Origin: Brevibacillus porteri
Lineage (GTDB): Bacteria; Bacillota; Bacilli; Brevibacillales; Brevibacillaceae
Reading direction: 5' to 3'
Assembly: GCF_003013475.1 (NCBI RefSeq)
Contig: NZ_PXZO01000043.1
Span: 1-42,750, forward strand
DNA: 42,750 nucleotides
Shown here in pieces: positions 23,318 through 29,596 of the stretch. The first letter of the stretch is position 1. The number at the start of each line of letters is the position of its first letter. The translations under genes were made by a program, and so were the position numbers. The notes below the pieces were generated by a model. That model saw only the letters and a program-made list of their open reading frames with translations, did not search any database and had not been told where the DNA came from.

Positions 23318-23403
23318 ACCGTTTATTTGTGAAAAACGTTTAGACGTTTTTCATTAAACAGGATATGACCGCATGCGGTCAGCAAATAAACGGTCACAAC
23401 CGT
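23318..23403. other. Nested palindromes in a divergent intergenic region
   Basis: A 12-bp perfect inverted repeat, ACCGTTTATTTG (23318-23329) and CAAATAAACGGT (23383-23394), encloses two further palindromes: GAAAAACGT-TTAG-ACGTTTTTC (23331-23352) and the 16-bp TGACCGCATGCGGTCA (23366-23381). A small ACGGT/ACCGT pair (23390-23403) follows. ACCGTTTATTTG recurs as ACCGTATATTTG at 23399. It could be operators for the divergent genes or a structured element. Confidence 0.8.
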
Positions 23404-23487
23404 ATATTTGCACTCAGTGTAGCCTATCTGTCTGGCACTTTTCAACTGGAACTGCTATGGTGAAAGGAAGGAAGCGGAGGAGATGAG

Positions 23488-23949
23488 ATGACCGATTCGG
23501 AACTGCAAATGCTGGTAGAGCAGATATCCAGCGAATTTTTTGCCAAGCCCTTTCGCCATCAGGCCCGCTTTAACAGCAGATTGCGCACGACTGGCGGAAG
23601 GTACTTGCTGCGCTCGCATGATATTGAACTGAATCCGAAGCATTTGCAGGAGCATGGTGTGGAGGAATTGATTGCGATCATAAAGCATGAACTTTGCCAT
23701 TATCATTTGCACATAGAAAAGCGCGGGTATCGTCACGTTGATCGGGATTTTCAACTGCTTCTGCGTCAAGTGGGGGGAAGCCGATACTGCCAACAGGTTG
23801 GAAACGGTCGGACGACCCTGCCTTATCGCTACGAGCTGGTTTGCAAGGCATGTGGCATGAGCTACAAACGCAAACGAAAGATGAACCCAAGCCGCTATCG
23901 TTGCGGACGCTGCAAAGGAAAGCTGCTGTTGCGCGAGCTTGTGACGTAA
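23488..23949 (+). CDS. sprT: SprT-family zinc metalloprotein
   Basis: 153-residue SprT-like protein (B. subtilis YdcK). The metalloprotease-like motif is HELCHYHLH (HExxH plus a further His, about residues 68-76). A C-terminal zinc ribbon follows: CKACG at about 122 and CGRCKGK at about 142. Family members include Spartan-type DNA-protein crosslink proteases, but the role of bacterial YdcK is not established. The start follows a GAGGAG site (ggaggagatgag). The tex-cmpA-sprT neighbourhood is conserved in bacilli. Confidence 0.92.
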   Translation: MTDSELQMLVEQISSEFFAKPFRHQARFNSRLRTTGGRYLLRSHDIELNPKHLQEHGVEELIAIIKHELCHYHLHIEKRGYRHVDRDFQLLLRQVGGSRYCQQVGNGRTTLPYRYELVCKACGMSYKRKRKMNPSRYRCGRCKGKLLLRELVT

Positions 23950-23972
23950 AGAGTCAGAGGGGTTGGGCTTTC

Positions 23973-24002
23973 TTGCGCGTCTTTTGACAGCAGGGGTATA
24001 AT
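23973..24002 (+). promoter_or_regulatory. Sigma-A promoter of the thiL-tsa operon
   Basis: TTGCGC (23973-23978), 18-bp spacer and a perfect TATAAT (23997-24002), 46 bp before the thiL start. No TPP riboswitch is visible in the short leader. Confidence 0.65.
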
Positions 24003-24047
24003 GAACAGACGAAAAATGTTTTCCGCGAAGGAAAAGGAGCGTTTGAA

Positions 24048-25064
24048 GTGGCACACGACGAATTTTCCCTGATCCGGCAATGGACGAGTCGTTCTGCGGG
24101 GCAGGAAGGGAACGGTTTGACCGTCGGGATAGGGGATGATGCCGCTGTCTTCTCCCCAGCGCCAGAAATGGAAGTCGTGGCTTGTTGCGATGCGATGGTG
24201 GAGACGGTTCATTTTTTGAAGAAAACGATGAATCCTAGTGATATCGGATATAAGGCTGTTATCAGCAATGTGAGCGATGTTGCAGCGATGGGCGGGGTTG
24301 CCCGGTATGCGCTTGTCAGTATCGCGGTAAGTCCGCAATGGACGCCTGACGAATGCCAGCAAATCTATGAAGGTATTTACGAGGCTTGTCAGGCATATGG
24401 AGTTCGTGTCATTGGTGGCGATACCGTTTCTGCACCTGATGCCCTACACCTGAGTGTCACCGTACTGGGAGAGGTAGAAAAAGGGCGTGCCATTCGTCGT
24501 TCACAAGCAAAGCCTGGGCAGCTTGTTTTTGTTACAGGGCATGTCGGAACTTCAGCAGCAGGACTACATCTTCTCCTGCAAGGCGAGACTGCTGAAAGAG
24601 GCGTCTCTTTACCTTGGGAGACATTAATGGATGCCCATCAGCGTCCCGTTGCCCAAATAAAGGCGGGCAGACTGCTCCTGGAATCAGGGGCATGCAGTGC
24701 GCTGAATGATGTCAGTGATGGACTTGCATCAGAGCTGTGGGAGATTGCCGAGGCGAGCGGCGTATCGATTTTGGTCGATGCTGCAACAGTACCGATCCAT
24801 GACGAAGTTCGGGAGTATGCACAGCACGTAGAAAAAGATCCGCTGGAATGGGCTTTTTATGGCGGTGAAGATTATCAATTGGTCGGAACGCTTGCGAAAA
24901 GTCACTACGAAGCCGTAAGCAAGCAATTTGCCGCTAGTGGTGTCCCGTTTACTGTCATCGGTGAGGTGGTAGGAAAAACGCATGAGCCAGAATTGATGCT
25001 TCGGCGCGATGATCAACAGCTCCCGTTACCCAAAGCGGGATTCAACCATTTTAGGAGTGGATGA
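24048..25064 (+). CDS. thiL: Thiamine-monophosphate kinase
   Basis: Phosphorylates thiamine monophosphate to the active cofactor TPP. 338 residues, PurM-like AIR-synthase fold. Motifs: LTVGIGDDAAVF (ATP/Mg loop), CDAMVETVHF, GYKAVISNVSDVAAMGG, GGDTV, and DVSDGLASELWEIAEASGVSI in the second half. GTG start with AAGGAG eight bases upstream. It heads the five-gene operon thiL-tsaE-tsaB-rimI-tsaD; the next start overlaps its stop by four bases. Confidence 0.97.
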   Translation: MAHDEFSLIRQWTSRSAGQEGNGLTVGIGDDAAVFSPAPEMEVVACCDAMVETVHFLKKTMNPSDIGYKAVISNVSDVAAMGGVARYALVSIAVSPQWTPDECQQIYEGIYEACQAYGVRVIGGDTVSAPDALHLSVTVLGEVEKGRAIRRSQAKPGQLVFVTGHVGTSAAGLHLLLQGETAERGVSLPWETLMDAHQRPVAQIKAGRLLLESGACSALNDVSDGLASELWEIAEASGVSILVDAATVPIHDEVREYAQHVEKDPLEWAFYGGEDYQLVGTLAKSHYEAVSKQFAASGVPFTVIGEVVGKTHEPELMLRRDDQQLPLPKAGFNHFRSG

Positions 25065-25540
25065 AAGAGATGAGCTATACATGGAGGCTCACGGGAGCGC
25101 AGGAGACGAAGCGCTTTGCCGAGCAACTGGCAGGTCTGCTTGAGCCAGGTGACTTCCTCGCGATGGAGGGAGATCTGGGGGCGGGCAAGACAACCTTTAC
25201 CCAGGGGTTGGCTAAAGGACTAGGAGTCCGACAAGTAGTGAACAGTCCGACCTTTACTATCATAAAAGAATATCAGGGGCGCTTGCCGCTTTATCATATG
25301 GATGTCTACCGGGTAGGCGATGATCCAGACTCTCTTGGTCTGGACGATTACTTTTTTGGAGAAGGTGTCTGTGTCGTAGAGTGGGCGTCTTTAATCGAGG
25401 ATGTCCTGCCGACAGATCGGATGACCGTCTTCCTGCGTAGAGATGGGGAGGAACAGCGGATGATCGAGCTGGTTCCTCAAGGGAATCGTTATGTGAAATT
25501 GTGTGAGGAGTTTGATTTTGATGCGCGTACTAGCGATTGA
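25061..25540 (+). CDS. tsaE: tRNA t6A biosynthesis ATPase TsaE
   Basis: P-loop ATPase that drives the TsaBDE complex in adding threonylcarbamoyl to A37 of ANN-decoding tRNAs. 159 residues. Walker A is GDLGAGKTT (37-45), then NSPTFTIIKEY and LYHMDVYR, all typical. The ATG at 25061 is only three bases from AGGAG while an ATG at 25070 is twelve away; either may start. The gene overlaps thiL and, at its end, tsaB by 20 bases. Confidence 0.97.
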   Translation: MKEMSYTWRLTGAQETKRFAEQLAGLLEPGDFLAMEGDLGAGKTTFTQGLAKGLGVRQVVNSPTFTIIKEYQGRLPLYHMDVYRVGDDPDSLGLDDYFFGEGVCVVEWASLIEDVLPTDRMTVFLRRDGEEQRMIELVPQGNRYVKLCEEFDFDARTSD

Positions 25541-26243
25541 TACATCGAATCTGGTGCTAAGTGTAGCTGTGGTAGAGGAAGAGCGGGTCTTGGCAGAAAT
25601 GACGACGAACCAGCAAAAAAATCATTCCGTGCGTCTGATGGACTGCGTCAGTGAACTGCTCGATGCAACAGGAACAGCACCAGAGGAACTCAGCGGCTTC
25701 GGGGTGGCAAACGGACCGGGCTCCTACACGGGCGTGAGAATCGGCGTTGCCTCTGCGAAAAGCATGGCTTGGTCACTGAATGTGCCAGTCATCGGTGTAT
25801 CCAGTCTGGAGGTAATCGCCATGAATGCCACAGGCTTCTCTGGATTGATTGTGCCGCTGTTCGATGCGCGTAGAGGTCAAGTGTATACCGGCTGTTATCG
25901 TTCCCATGGCATGGAGGCGGTGCGAGCGCAGTCCACAGAACAAATCATCCTGTTGCGAGAATGGCTGCCACTGTTGCGAGACCTGGCGCAAGGAGAACCG
26001 ATCTTGTTCTTGGGTGAAGATGTAAGGCTGCATCGGGAGACGATTGTGCAAGAGCTCGGGAATCAGGCGCAATTTGCTTCCCCAGCGTTCAATCATCCGC
26101 GGGCTGCCCATATCGGCTATGTGGCACTGCGCAAGCTTCAAGACGGCGGTAATGCGCATGAACTGGTTCCAGAGTATTTGCAACTGGCAGAAGCAGAAGC
26201 GAAGTGGCTTGCCCAAAAGCAGGCGGGGGCCGTAAAGGAGTAA
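25521..26243 (+). CDS. tsaB: tRNA t6A biosynthesis scaffold TsaB
   Basis: Inactive paralogue of TsaD that forms the TsaB-TsaD heterodimer. 240 residues, ASKHA fold: VLAIDTSNLVLSVAVVE at the N-terminus and VANGPGSYTGVRIGVASAKSMAW, the family signature. The ATG at 25521 is ten bases from GAGGAG; the upstream GTG/TTG codons overlap that site. Confidence 0.96.
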   Translation: MRVLAIDTSNLVLSVAVVEEERVLAEMTTNQQKNHSVRLMDCVSELLDATGTAPEELSGFGVANGPGSYTGVRIGVASAKSMAWSLNVPVIGVSSLEVIAMNATGFSGLIVPLFDARRGQVYTGCYRSHGMEAVRAQSTEQIILLREWLPLLRDLAQGEPILFLGEDVRLHRETIVQELGNQAQFASPAFNHPRAAHIGYVALRKLQDGGNAHELVPEYLQLAEAEAKWLAQKQAGAVKE

Positions 26244-26247
26244 AAGC

Positions 26248-26703
26248 ATGAGTCAACCAATCGATTTGGAATATCGTTATATGACGATGCAGGACGTTGG
26301 GGCTGTAGCAGAGCTGGAGCGCTTGGCTTTTACAACTCCATGGCCGCATGATGCATTTGTTAACGAGCTGACGAGAAATCCAAATGCACGCTATGTAGTC
26401 GTCGCTCACCAAAACAGGGTTATCGCTTACTGCGGCATGTGGATCGTGATCGATGAGGCACATATTACAAATATCGCCGTCCATCCACTGTATCGTGGAA
26501 AGAAGGTTGGATTGGCGCTGATGATCAAAATGATGGGTGTTGCCAAGATGCAGGGTGCCCATAGCATGACGCTGGAAGTTCGACCTTCGAACACAGTCGC
26601 GCGGAATATGTATATCAAGCTCGGCTTTAAAGAGCATGGGCGGCGCAAGGGATATTATTCGGATAACAATGAGGACGCAATCATTATGTGGGTGACATTG
26701 TAA
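26248..26703 (+). CDS. rimI: GNAT N-acetyltransferase, RimI family
   Basis: 151-residue GNAT enzyme, the homologue of RimI, which acetylates the N-terminal alanine of ribosomal protein S18. The acetyl-CoA loop is [19 protein letters not shown] (RxxGxG/A-type), followed by [33 protein letters not shown], which is strongly RimI-like. AAAGGAG precedes the ATG. It is in its usual place between tsaB and tsaD. Confidence 0.95.
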   Translation: MSQPIDLEYRYMTMQDVGAVAELERLAFTTPWPHDAFVNELTRNPNARYVVVAHQNRVIAYCGMWIVIDEAHITNIAVHPLYRGKKVGLALMIKMMGVAKMQGAHSMTLEVRPSNTVARNMYIKLGFKEHGRRKGYYSDNNEDAIIMWVTL

Positions 26704-27785
26704 TGAACAAGACGTATACGTCGCGCTACGAGAAGCGCATACAGCAAAAATACGAAGCACATAGGGAATCAGGTGCTCCTACTTATATTTTAGGAATTGA
26801 AACAAGCTGCGACGAGACATCGGCTGCTGTCATCCGTGATGGCCGAGAGGTGCTGTCGAACGTCATTGCTTCCCAAGCTGATATCCATAAAAGGTTTGGC
26901 GGAGTCGTGCCAGAGGTGGCTTCTCGCAGACATGTAGAGAATATTACGCTTACCATCGAAGAGGCACTGACTGAGGCTGGGAAAACGTTGGATGACATCC
27001 AGGCAATTGCGGTGACGTACGGGCCTGGGCTTGTCGGAGCCCTGTTAGTTGGCGTGGCAGCAGCAAAAGCTATTTCCATGGCCAGAGGCATCCCGCTGAT
27101 TGGCGTGCATCATATCGCGGGTCATATTTACGCGAATCGTCTGGTGCAAGAAATGGAGTTTCCGCTGATCGCACTCGTCGTATCGGGCGGACATACAGAG
27201 CTTGTCTGGATGAAGGCGCACGGTCAGTTCGAGATTTTAGGGGAAACGCGAGATGACGCTGCAGGGGAAGCGTATGACAAGGTAGCACGAGCACTGAATA
27301 TGCCGTATCCAGGAGGACCTCATATTGATCGCCTCGCACATGAAGGGGAGGCAAATGTACCGCTCCCTCGTTCATGGCTGGAGCCAGACTCCTACGATTT
27401 CAGCTTCAGTGGCTTGAAGTCAGCTGTGCTCAATACCTTGCACAATGCAGCTCAGCGAGGAGAGACGATCGAACCGGCGAATCTGGCTGCGAGCTTCCAA
27501 GATTCTGTAACAGAAGTGCTCGTAGAAAAGACGATTCGGGCAGCTCGTTCTCATGGAGCGAAGCAGGTATTGCTGGCGGGCGGCGTTGCGGCGAATCGCG
27601 GATTACGTGAGCGATTGCAAGCAAGGTGTGAGGCAGATGGAATTCCGTTGGTGATTCCACCGTTCACGCTATGTACGGATAACGCGGCGATGATTGCGGC
27701 GGCAGGCTTTATCAAGTATGAAAAAGGACAGTTTGAGGGGCTTGATTTGAACGGGGTCCCAAGCTTGTCGCTTTCTGAGCAATAG
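26703..27785 (+). CDS. tsaD: tRNA t6A threonylcarbamoyltransferase TsaD
   Basis: Catalytic subunit that transfers the threonylcarbamoyl group to A37 of tRNA. 360 residues. Motifs: [43 protein letters not shown], metal ligands in [35 protein letters not shown] and [14 protein letters not shown]. The chosen ATG overlaps the rimI stop by one base. It gives an N-terminal extension of about 27 charged residues ([20 protein letters not shown]) before the conserved start; B. subtilis has about eight. Confidence 0.96.
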   Translation: MNKTYTSRYEKRIQQKYEAHRESGAPTYILGIETSCDETSAAVIRDGREVLSNVIASQADIHKRFGGVVPEVASRRHVENITLTIEEALTEAGKTLDDIQAIAVTYGPGLVGALLVGVAAAKAISMARGIPLIGVHHIAGHIYANRLVQEMEFPLIALVVSGGHTELVWMKAHGQFEILGETRDDAAGEAYDKVARALNMPYPGGPHIDRLAHEGEANVPLPRSWLEPDSYDFSFSGLKSAVLNTLHNAAQRGETIEPANLAASFQDSVTEVLVEKTIRAARSHGAKQVLLAGGVAANRGLRERLQARCEADGIPLVIPPFTLCTDNAAMIAAAGFIKYEKGQFEGLDLNGVPSLSLSEQ

Positions 27786-27800
27786 AGTGAATGGATGAAA

Positions 27801-27834
27801 AGCATCTCTGAAGTTGAATCAGAGATGCTTTTTT
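27801..27834 (+). terminator. Rho-independent terminator of the thiL-tsaD operon
   Basis: Perfect 10-bp stem AGCATCTCTG (27801-27810) / CAGAGATGCT (27820-27829), followed by six T. Confidence 0.95.
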
Positions 27835-27858
27835 GTTTGATGAGTAACTGCAGTGGGA

Positions 27859-28058
27859 GGAAGAAGCGCATTTCCAGTTTACGCTTCGGCCTACGCCCCG
27901 CAAGAGGTTAGACTGTTCGCTCCAGATTGAATGTCGGGAGCGCTTCAAGCGTAGAAGTTTCGATGAAGTAGTTCATAAGCGAAGCTGAAATTCCCCGACA
28001 TTCAATCCTACACTCAGGTGGGCTTCAGAGGCGTTTGGACTGGAAATGCGCTTCTTCC
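27859..28058. repeat. Dispersed inverted-repeat element, copy 2, with nested insertion
   Basis: Perfect 20-bp terminal inverted repeat: GGAAGAAGCGCATTTCCAGT (27859-27878) and its complement (28039-28058). The core begins ACGCTTCGGCCTACGCCC as in copy 1. Relative to copy 1 about 103 bp (27926-28028) are inserted after CGCTCCAG. The arms differ from copy 1 at one base pair, changed on both sides (GTGC/GCAC there, GCGC/GCGC here). Confidence 0.8.
27925..28007. repeat. Inner inverted repeat nested in element copy 2
   Basis: Perfect 14-bp arms GATTGAATGTCGGG (27925-27938) and CCCGACATTCAATC (27994-28007) around a 55-bp centre with a small CGCTT/AAGCG pair. It is absent from copy 1 and appears to be a second, independent repeat type. 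Confidence 0.75.
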
Positions 28059-28090
28059 TACGCGGCTTTTTTCAACATATCAAAACAAGA

Positions 28091-28130
28091 AAAAGAGGGA
28101 CCACCCAAGACGGATAGTCCCTCTTTTTTA
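28091..28130 (-). terminator. Terminator of the ECF sigma/anti-sigma operon
   Basis: On the minus strand, directly after the stop codon: AAAAAGAGGGAC (28128 down) pairs with GTCCCTCTTTT (28101-28091). The sequence is A- and T-flanked on both sides, so it may work in both directions. Confidence 0.88.
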
Positions 28131-28628
28131 TTTGCCACCACGTATCTTTTCGAAATAGGGTGCGGCTTTTTGGGGGAGTATCTCTTCAAACTGCTTCCGT
28201 TCCTTAGCAGTCAATTGATCTTCATGCATAACCCCGTTCTGATCCGTAATCTTTATTTTTAAATCCATGAGTTGTTTCATAACCGCCGAAAACTCCGCGT
28301 ACTCTTCTTCCGTCAGCTTGCTTTTCGCTTCCTGAAACAATTTCTCGATTTCCTGATAATCCTCCTGTGTGCCACCACGCTCGATGATAGTTTGCGATGA
28401 CCCGAAGATTTGATCAGCCAAATAAGGTGTAGCTAAGGCTGCCGTTGGAATTAGGATAGCCACAGCTATGATTCCACTTACCAAACGTTTTTTCATCGAT
28501 AATCTCCCTTTCTTTTGCAAGAAGTCATTTTGATAGGAGAGGTACACACGACTCTCGATCTCGGGTGGGGTTTTCAACGATTTAGCATGTTGAAGAAGCT
28601 CATCGCGTAGTTGTTTGTCTATGGACAT
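28128..28628 (-). CDS. Putative membrane anti-sigma factor of the adjacent ECF sigma
   Basis: 166-residue single-pass membrane protein, N-terminus inside: short cytoplasmic part (1-45), membrane helix about 48-66 (LVSGIIAVAILIPTAALAT) and an extracytoplasmic helical domain (SQTIIERGGTQEDYQEIEKLFQEAKSKLTEEEYAEFSAVMKQLM). The layout and the operon with an ECF sigma factor, whose stop codon lies 29 bases inside this gene, suggest an anti-sigma or cognate sensor; the domain looks like the DUF3600-type partners of bacillus ECF factors. No zinc-binding HxxxCxxC motif is present, so it is not a standard ZAS anti-sigma. The signal is unknown. Confidence 0.8.
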   Translation of the reverse strand: MSIDKQLRDELLQHAKSLKTPPEIESRVYLSYQNDFLQKKGRLSMKKRLVSGIIAVAILIPTAALATPYLADQIFGSSQTIIERGGTQEDYQEIEKLFQEAKSKLTEEEYAEFSAVMKQLMDLKIKITDQNGVMHEDQLTAKERKQFEEILPQKAAPYFEKIRGGK

Positions 28629-29181
28629 AAGAGTCTCCTCCCGTTAATTCGCAATGCTTGCGTAGTGCCTTCAGTGCCAGATGATGCCTGGATTTCACGG
28701 TACCCAGCGGGATTTGCAGCAACTCGGAGATTTCATCCAGCGCATAATCGTGAAAATAGCGCAGAATGACCACTACGCGTAACTTGTACGAAAGTGTACG
28801 AACCACTCCGAGCAATTCGAGCTGTGTCTCTGATTTGATTACTTCGGAATCTGTCCAATCAAATTGCTCATCGTGCATGAGGCGGTTTCGTTCAAAGAGC
28901 CGTATTCTTCGCCAAGCCTTCCTTTTCCAGTCCTGCACCTGACGAACAGTGATCCCGTGAAGCCAAGATCGAAACGGCCGATTCTGGTCATAGGTGTGAA
29001 AAGAACGCCACATACGAGTATAGGTCTCGTTCGCAATGTCTTCGATGTCTTGCTTATTGTAGACAAGAAAAGCGATCGTACGATGAACATCGGTGTGCGT
29101 GGCTTGATAAACGACGCGAAAAGCTGCTTCGTCTCCCGTCAGCATCTTTTCCAGCCAAGGGAGTAACTCTTTATCATTCAT
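28600..29181 (-). CDS. ECF-type RNA polymerase sigma factor
   Basis: 193-residue sigma-70 family factor of the extracytoplasmic-function type. Region 2: VYNKQDIEDIANETYTRMWRSFHTYD then FRSWLHGITVRQVQDWKRK. Region 4: LRVVVILRYFHDYALDEISELL followed by GTVKSRHHLALKALRKH. The ATG at 29181 follows GGAGG by seven bases; the open frame upstream reaches 29460 but holds no good start. A promoter resembling ECF consensus lies just upstream, pointing to autoregulation. The coupled downstream gene is the likely antagonist. Confidence 0.93.
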   Translation of the reverse strand: MNDKELLPWLEKMLTGDEAAFRVVYQATHTDVHRTIAFLVYNKQDIEDIANETYTRMWRSFHTYDQNRPFRSWLHGITVRQVQDWKRKAWRRIRLFERNRLMHDEQFDWTDSEVIKSETQLELLGVVRTLSYKLRVVVILRYFHDYALDEISELLQIPLGTVKSRHHLALKALRKHCELTGGDSYVHRQTTTR

Positions 29182-29212
29182 GGGGGGCCCTCCAGAACGT
29201 ATTACACCCCTA

Positions 29213-29240
29213 TATTCGCTAACAGAGGCAAAAAGGTTCA
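29213..29240 (-). promoter_or_regulatory. Candidate autoregulated ECF promoter
   Basis: On the minus strand: TGAACC (29240-29235), 16-bp spacer, CGAATA (29218-29213), about 32 bp before the sigma gene. Bacillus ECF promoters use TGAAAC, 16-17 bp, CGTATA or CGTCTA; each element here differs by one or two bases. Confidence 0.5.
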
Positions 29241-29267
29241 GTTGTTTTTCGTCCATCTGTATATGAT

Positions 29268-29596
29268 TTATCCACATCATAGGATAACTTTCTGGATTGT
29301 TCACATATACTCCTGTGAATACTGGTGATAACACGAGAAAATGACCGGGAAAACCGCATGTACTCTGTGGATTGTTCTGTGGAAAATGTGGATAAAAAAG
29401 TCGAGTTATCAACAGGAGGGAGACTCGTGAGAAAGAAACTCGCGCTGATTTGCTTGTCATTCCTGATATTGTTTCTAGCTACAAATATAGGAAAACCATT
29501 GATAGCAAAGGAAAAACAACAGGTCATCTTGCTGTTTGTGGAGGGGATGTCGTTTCATGATCTGGAGCAGCTCAAAAAGTTATCTACTGTGGATAA
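29268..29596. promoter_or_regulatory. Cluster of DnaA boxes
   Basis: Three perfect DnaA boxes: TTATCCACA at 29268-29276, and TGTGGATAA (reverse) at 29387-29395 and 29588-29596. Boxes with one mismatch: TGTGGAAAA 29378-29386 (touching the next) and TTATCAACA 29406-29414. Boxes with two mismatches: TGTGGATTG 29366-29374 and TTGTTCACA 29297-29305. About 0.3 perfect boxes are expected by chance in the whole window. The interval lies between tsaD (gcp) and the ydiF-type gene. Confidence 0.75.

Noticed and set aside
28035..28262. 75-codon plus-strand open frame
   Set aside because: Begins in the dispersed repeat, crosses a terminator and the end of the minus-strand anti-sigma gene.
29182..29460. 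Extended N-terminus of the ECF sigma factor
   Set aside because: It would cover the ECF promoter and DnaA boxes and lacks a start signal; the ATG at 29181 has GGAGG at proper spacing.
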